NCBI RefSeq assembly: GCF_030704535.1
Contig: NC_081822.1
Span: 9,975,001-10,039,000 of the forward strand
Length of the DNA: 64,000 nucleotides
Direction of reading: 5' to 3'
Source of the DNA: Vitis vinifera
Taxonomy: Eukaryota > Streptophyta > Magnoliopsida > Vitales > Vitaceae
Shown piece by piece: positions 59,601-64,000 of the stretch. Both the position numbers and the translations under genes were made by a program. Under the pieces are notes generated by a model. The model saw only the letters and a program-made list of their open reading frames with translations, did not search any database and was not told where the DNA came from. Position 1 is the stretch's first letter. Every line of letters starts with the position of its first letter.

Positions 59601-62600
59601 TAGATCATTTAACTCCCTCACTAACTTACCTACCTAACTAAATAAATGCCTAGTAAAAAGTTGTCACCCAGTTCAGTTACAGGAAGGGTGAGGGTATATA
59701 TACACTTCATTTTCCAATTAAGGGATTTATGTTGCATTGGTGCACTAGGAGTATGAGATCCTAATAGGGATTTGGCCATTAGATTAGGAAAAGTGAATAA
59801 ATTTGGGAAGCCAATGGAGAACCTTGAGCTTGTCCAAGCCTACCCAAATTAAACTACAGATGCATTGTCTGACCTTTCAACAAACTCGAGCTTCACAATT
59901 CAAGCAAGCCATGCTTGAAAAATAACTCATGCTCAAATAAGTGCCAAATGATGGCTGTTTGTTTATAGATTTGCTCAAATAAGTCATGGACTGCTAAGGA
60001 TGTGTATTCACAATTAAAAGATGTATATGTCCTAATGAAGGTTATTTGATACCTCTACAGCAAACTTAAATCAGATTTTAGAGAATTTTAAACCACAATG
60101 ATTTGGAAGAAATCTAGGGGAGAAAATCCACCATTGAAGGAACAAAGAGGAAGATATACAAGATACTGAAAAGGAAATATAGAGAATAAATTTCCAAAAG
60201 CTTGTTATTACTAAATCAAAAGAACAAGGCCTAAAAATTGGCAATAAATAGTTGTGTGAATGGTAGTGTTGACTTGCATCTATTTAAGGAATATTTTAGT
60301 GAAAAGCATGCAATTTTTTTTTCCTTTGATAGAAGAGTATAACTATATATGAAAGATGATGATGTAAGGGGGCATGTAGAGGGGTTCAGATGTTTGGCCC
60401 AAAATCATAGAATAGAGAATCAAAGTGGAAAACCAATAAAATAGAAGGAGTTATCTCTTTCAGTAAGTATCACGAATCCGTTGATGTAAAAAGATCAATG
60501 AAGTGTACCTGATTTCTGGATAAACCAGTCTGGCGAGACAACAAATGCTTATCTGCGTCGCTTGGGTACCTGAGACAAAAACCAGACAAATGACATCAGT
60601 ACTCTTCCTGGTCTTCGCTCCTCAAACCCCCAACATCATTATTAAGTGATTAAATAATTCTTCTCCGGCGTGGACGCCTAGAGAAGATAAAAACAACACT
60701 CATTCTTTTAAAGATTCATTATGAATTTTTTGTTAAAACCTAAAGCAACATGTTTGTGAAACAGAATAGAGAGAGCTTTGGTGGTTAGTTATTCCTTTTT
60801 GGGTATAGCTTTCATAGATTATGGGTCAGTGAATGGACTATTTTAAGCTCGTACTGTATGTTTAAGAAAGCAAAGAACATGATCTCGATCAAGATCCTTG
60901 TCCTTGACCAGGTTTTTTCTTGGGCGAGGAGAGGTGATTGTTCTTTAGCGATTCTATGGATAGGAAAAGGATGTTGAAAAATGAGATTGGGATTTGTAGT
61001 AGATTCTGGGTTATCAAGTGTAAGCCCTTTCCAAGAAATGAATGAGAGAGATGAGAGAGAAAGAGAAAGAGAGAGAGTACGGGTGCAGGAAATGCTCAAA
61101 AAGCCAGGCTCTCAAAATGTTGACAGATCGCTCAGGCAAGCCTCGCTGGGGCCTCCATGCTTCTGGCTCCATCATCCCCATTTGATGAAGGGCTCTTTGC
61201 TGCCTCAGGCTTTGATCAAGCAACCGTAATCTTGGTGTCTCTCCTTTACTCAATCCAGATGCCGCCATGACATCTTTCTCCCCAAGTAATTCACATGAAA
61301 TCTTCAATTGCGCCAATATCGCATCCTTCATGCATCTGAAGTGCCTTGACATTGCCTTTCGAGCTAGGGTCGTGTAAGGATTTGCTGCTCCAAAACCCAT
61401 CTTCGAATCAAATGAGTTTACCACCACTTGTATTTGCTCGCAGTAATGGTTATATCTACTATCCACCTGCACACCATAGAGCAGTGGGAAAGCAATTCAA
61501 GTCTTCAGTAACACAAGCCATATGCTTTTACATTATGAACCTCTAAAGGGCTAAGCAGAAATTAATTAGAAGATGATATCATCCTTTTCTGAAAGGAAAT
61601 ACGCAATAGCTTAAGAGAAAAGGAAAGGAAACCCTAGTATTCATCAAAGTACCATCAGAATATATATGTCATTAAGAAAGAGTCTAAGACCAGGGGCATT
61701 CTTTTTAGTTGATTTCATGAAGACAGACAGTTGCTTGATTGTTTAAAACCCGAAAACAAACCCATTGAACGCAAGCTAAAGCCTGCCACAATGAAATCAT
61801 CATTATGGGAAGAGTGAATATCCCAACTGGTACTTTACTTACCCTCTTTTGGAAATAATATTTGTTTTTGTATTAAAGATAAAGAGGGAAGTGATCCCCA
61901 AGTCAACTATGATAGAAATCATTGGATTTCCTAACAGTTTCCAGCCCGTTGCTATGACAAAGAATGAATGGATCTGTAGTTTGATGAGCCTTCCTAACAG
62001 CTTCCAGCCTATAATGGCAGAGACACCCCTAGGCTCATGTCCACCTATGAGGAAAATCCAAGGTAGACACTCACATCCTTGAATCAAAACACGATATATA
62101 TACTAAAAATATTGTTTCTTTGTTCGAGAGAGAAGCTTATTTGGTCAGCCGGCATTTTCTATGCTTAGTGATCCTATATAGCTAAAACCAAAGACTGGCC
62201 GGAATTTCTTGCTCCGGCCGGGGGTTCAGAAACAGCTAGACTCTGGAGATGATGCCTGCGGGAGAAAGAGGAGGAGAGAGAAAGAAGGGAAATTAAGAGG
62301 GGAGACGACGTGCCTCATCAAGCATGGATAATAGTTTGATCTTCCTCCTTTGGTGTTCAATCTTATCTGCAGCTGACAAAGGTGCAAGATCCTTTACGGA
62401 AGAAGACGACCCAGAAGCAGCAGCACCGCCACCACCACCGGGATCAGAATTAGGGTTTATACTATGCTTTCCACGCCTCTGATTCTTGTAGTGTTCCCTC
62501 CCGACACTGCAGAACTCTTCCAGCAATTCTTGGGCGGCCTTGGCATACTTAGAATTCCTCAAAATATTCAAGTTTCCCAAAGATGATTCATATCCAACAT

Positions 62601-63357
62601 AAACCTGACGACTTGGATCTACTATTCCTTGCAATTGCAAGGGCTGCTGATTAGTTCCCAAAGTCTTCGAAGCATAGAAATTAGAAGAAGCCCCTACTCC
62701 TTGATTGCAAAAGAAGATCCCACCATTTCCCAACCTCAATTCCTCCGCTTTGGCTGCTTCCAGCTGCTGCAATGAAGAAGACAAGGATAAAGAAAGACCT
62801 TGACTCTCCATAACGCCTCCAATTTTGCTAGTGCCATCAACTCCGGCGACTCTACCAGGTACCCAATTGAAATTAACGGGAGGGACCTCACTGCTTCCCA
62901 AACCGGAGACCCCAGACATTGTGCCGCCATGTTGAAACCCTTGAAGATGAGAATTGGATGAATTTGGGAGTAGCATGTGTAGAGAAGAAGATGTATCAGT
63001 TGGAGAAGACGTTTTTGCTGGAGGATTCATGAGCGAAAGCTGCATGGGATTTGCTAAGTCTGCATTAATGCGCGAGAAATGTTGATTTCGAGCAATATTA
63101 TTACAATCATTAGCGGCTGTGGGCTGCGATGGCCATCTATAATTTGATGAGATCTGATTCTCCAAGATCTCAGTGGCCACAGTAGGCCCCGGCGGGAAGC
63201 TGAACATCTCTGACAGCATCCCGCCGGGTTCATACACCGGCAGCTCTCCTGATACTTGCTCTTCTACATGCTGCAGCGGTTGATGTTGTTCTTGGTACTT
63301 GGATCTCTCGTACCCATTTGAGAAACTGAAGATACTTTGGTGGAAGCTTTGGGACAT
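56668..63357 (-). CDS. BELL (BEL1-like) TALE homeodomain transcription factor
   Basis: BELL proteins pair with KNOX partners to control meristem and organ patterning. Four coding exons: 62314-63357, 61081-61466, 60509-60569, 56668-57207, giving 676 residues. N-terminal low-complexity part; QGLSLSLSS (186-194); SKY box from 269 ([20 protein letters not shown]); BELL domain, interrupted by intron 1 (KLLSMLDE then [16 protein letters not shown]), with [16 protein letters not shown]; then the TALE homeodomain from WRPQRGLPE through [20 protein letters not shown] to [15 protein letters not shown] (498-512). The C-terminal ZIBEL motif VSLTLGL is at 650-656. Intron 1 begins with GC instead of GT. 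The 61-base exon 3 codes the homeodomain loop, and intron 3 is 3.3 kb. A run of ten Thr (592-601) comes from a trinucleotide repeat. Which BLH ortholog it is remains open. Confidence 0.94.
56896..56926. repeat. (GGT)n microsatellite coding poly-Thr in the BELL gene
   Basis: About ten GGT units on the plus strand read as ACC codons on the coding strand, giving a ten-threonine run at residues 592-601, in the variable tail between homeodomain and ZIBEL motif. Such perfect codon runs vary readily in length. Confidence 0.9.
57208..60508 (-). other. Intron 3 of the BELL gene, 3.3 kb
   Basis: It is bounded by a donor CAG-GTACAC (exon end 60509) and an acceptor TTTGCAG (exon start 57207). The interior is AT-rich with no intact element or gene that I can name. 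Long first or third introns in homeodomain genes often hold regulatory DNA, but no specific site is visible here. Confidence 0.6.
61038..61078. repeat. Purine (GA)n-rich tract at the start of BELL intron 2
   Basis: A GAGA-type tract interrupted by T and A begins directly inside the donor site. In gene sense it is a CT-rich run right after GTACTC. It is close enough to the splice site to influence U1 binding region usage, but this is inference. Confidence 0.65.
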
Positions 63358-64000
63358 AGAATAGAGGTGGAGGTGACTGCCTTTCTACGCCCATATCACT
63401 GTCTTCTTGCTCATCATCTTTGTCGTCCAACCCACACCCTAATCTCACAGCTGCTCATGAGTTTAGCCATGGAGGAATTGAGTAGATCACAAACAAAGAA
63501 AACCCATGATTAAATTTGAGCAAATTGAGATTATTTAAAGAAGAAGAAGAAGAAGAAAGAAGAAAGCAAAAGATAATTGTATGAAAGGGATCTTGAGCTG
63601 GTGCTCTTTTTCTTTTCTTTTTCGGTTTGGCTTGTAAGTATACCTGTTACAGTTGCAGAAGGGATGTAAAGCTCAGAGCCATCGTTTTCTTTCCACGGGA
63701 TTCAAAACATCAGCTTCTCTCTCCCTCTCTCTCCCTCTCTCTCTCTGCGTGTGTTGTGTGGGTGAATTTGCAGTTAGTCTTACAAAATCACCTTCATGGA
63801 ATCATACAACCGATTTCTCAATCAGACAAGCAAAGCTTCAAGGGAGATAGGCTGATGAAAAAGCTAGAGGAGAAAGGTCGCCTTCTTCCGCTTCACTACC
63901 CCCCTTTCACTCTCACCAAACTTCCCATCACTTCATATTTCTCGTTTCTATCTATCTTCTTCTTTAATTCTGGTGTAAATTCTAAATTCCCACTAGTTTA
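63358..64000 (-). promoter_or_regulatory. BELL 5' leader and upstream region
   Basis: It contains a GAA-rich tract (63536-63565) and a CT-rich tract (63715-63747), both common in plant 5' leaders. A possible splice acceptor in minus sense (CTGTAACAG) lies near 63645, so the leader may be split. A short frame in another register (63230-63448) overlaps the start region and is not called as a gene. The promoter probably extends beyond the window. Confidence 0.4.

Noticed and set aside
63230-63448. 72-residue minus-strand frame overlapping the BELL start (MRLGCGLDDKDDEQEDSD...)
   Set aside because: It is in a different register from the BELL frame and has no family match. It might be an upstream ORF, but nothing in the sequence supports that over chance.
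1-64000. CRISPR arrays, operons, toxin-antitoxin or phage modules
   Set aside because: No spaced palindromic arrays, ribosome-binding sites or prokaryotic gene packing; every firm gene is a spliced or typical plant nuclear gene.

Overview
The window is nuclear DNA of a flowering plant, almost certainly a eudicot. It is AT-rich, its genes have many GT-AG introns, and its proteins belong to plant-only families (PsbO, plastid uS9, dirigent, BELL homeodomain, FBD F-box). A LINE tail sits inside an intron, and LTR fossils and miniature elements fill the gaps. The gene style would suit a grape-like (Vitaceae) genome, but that is inference. No bacterial, organellar or viral gene system is present, and I did not find a new biological system.

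Layout from left to right. 0.6-1.1 kb holds a miniature LTR element (TRIM) with a matching target duplication. PSBO (1.55-2.76 kb, +) lies tail-to-tail with a dirigent gene (3.45-3.99 kb, -). A TOD1/MUCI70-type DUF616 Golgi protein gene follows (5.35-9.14 kb, -, six exons, one GC-AG intron). A small AT-hook protein gene lies at 11.48-11.81 kb (-). An ARIADNE RBR ubiquitin ligase gene spans 15.29-19.73 kb (-). The plastid ribosomal protein S9 gene (21.48-25.31 kb, -) has a 3.2 kb intron carrying a LINE tail and a MITE. A nine-exon MATE transporter gene (28.02-31.88 kb, -) and an F-box/FBD gene (35.67-37.46 kb, -) come next.

From 40.9 to 49.6 kb is a repeat graveyard: inverted LTR arms, Ty1/copia and Ty3/gypsy fossils, a degenerate AT-rich repeat field, a hAT-like MITE and a second TRIM. 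A type IV inositol polyphosphate 5-phosphatase gene (50.52-53.06 kb, +, eight exons) follows. The window ends with a large BELL homeodomain gene (56.67-63.36 kb, -, four coding exons, one GC-AG intron).

The ten genes are independent housekeeping, regulatory and transport loci. Eight lie on the minus strand, but nothing suggests a functional cluster. Exon borders were set by hand from splice consensus, phase agreement and remembered family alignments. All exon chains close in frame.
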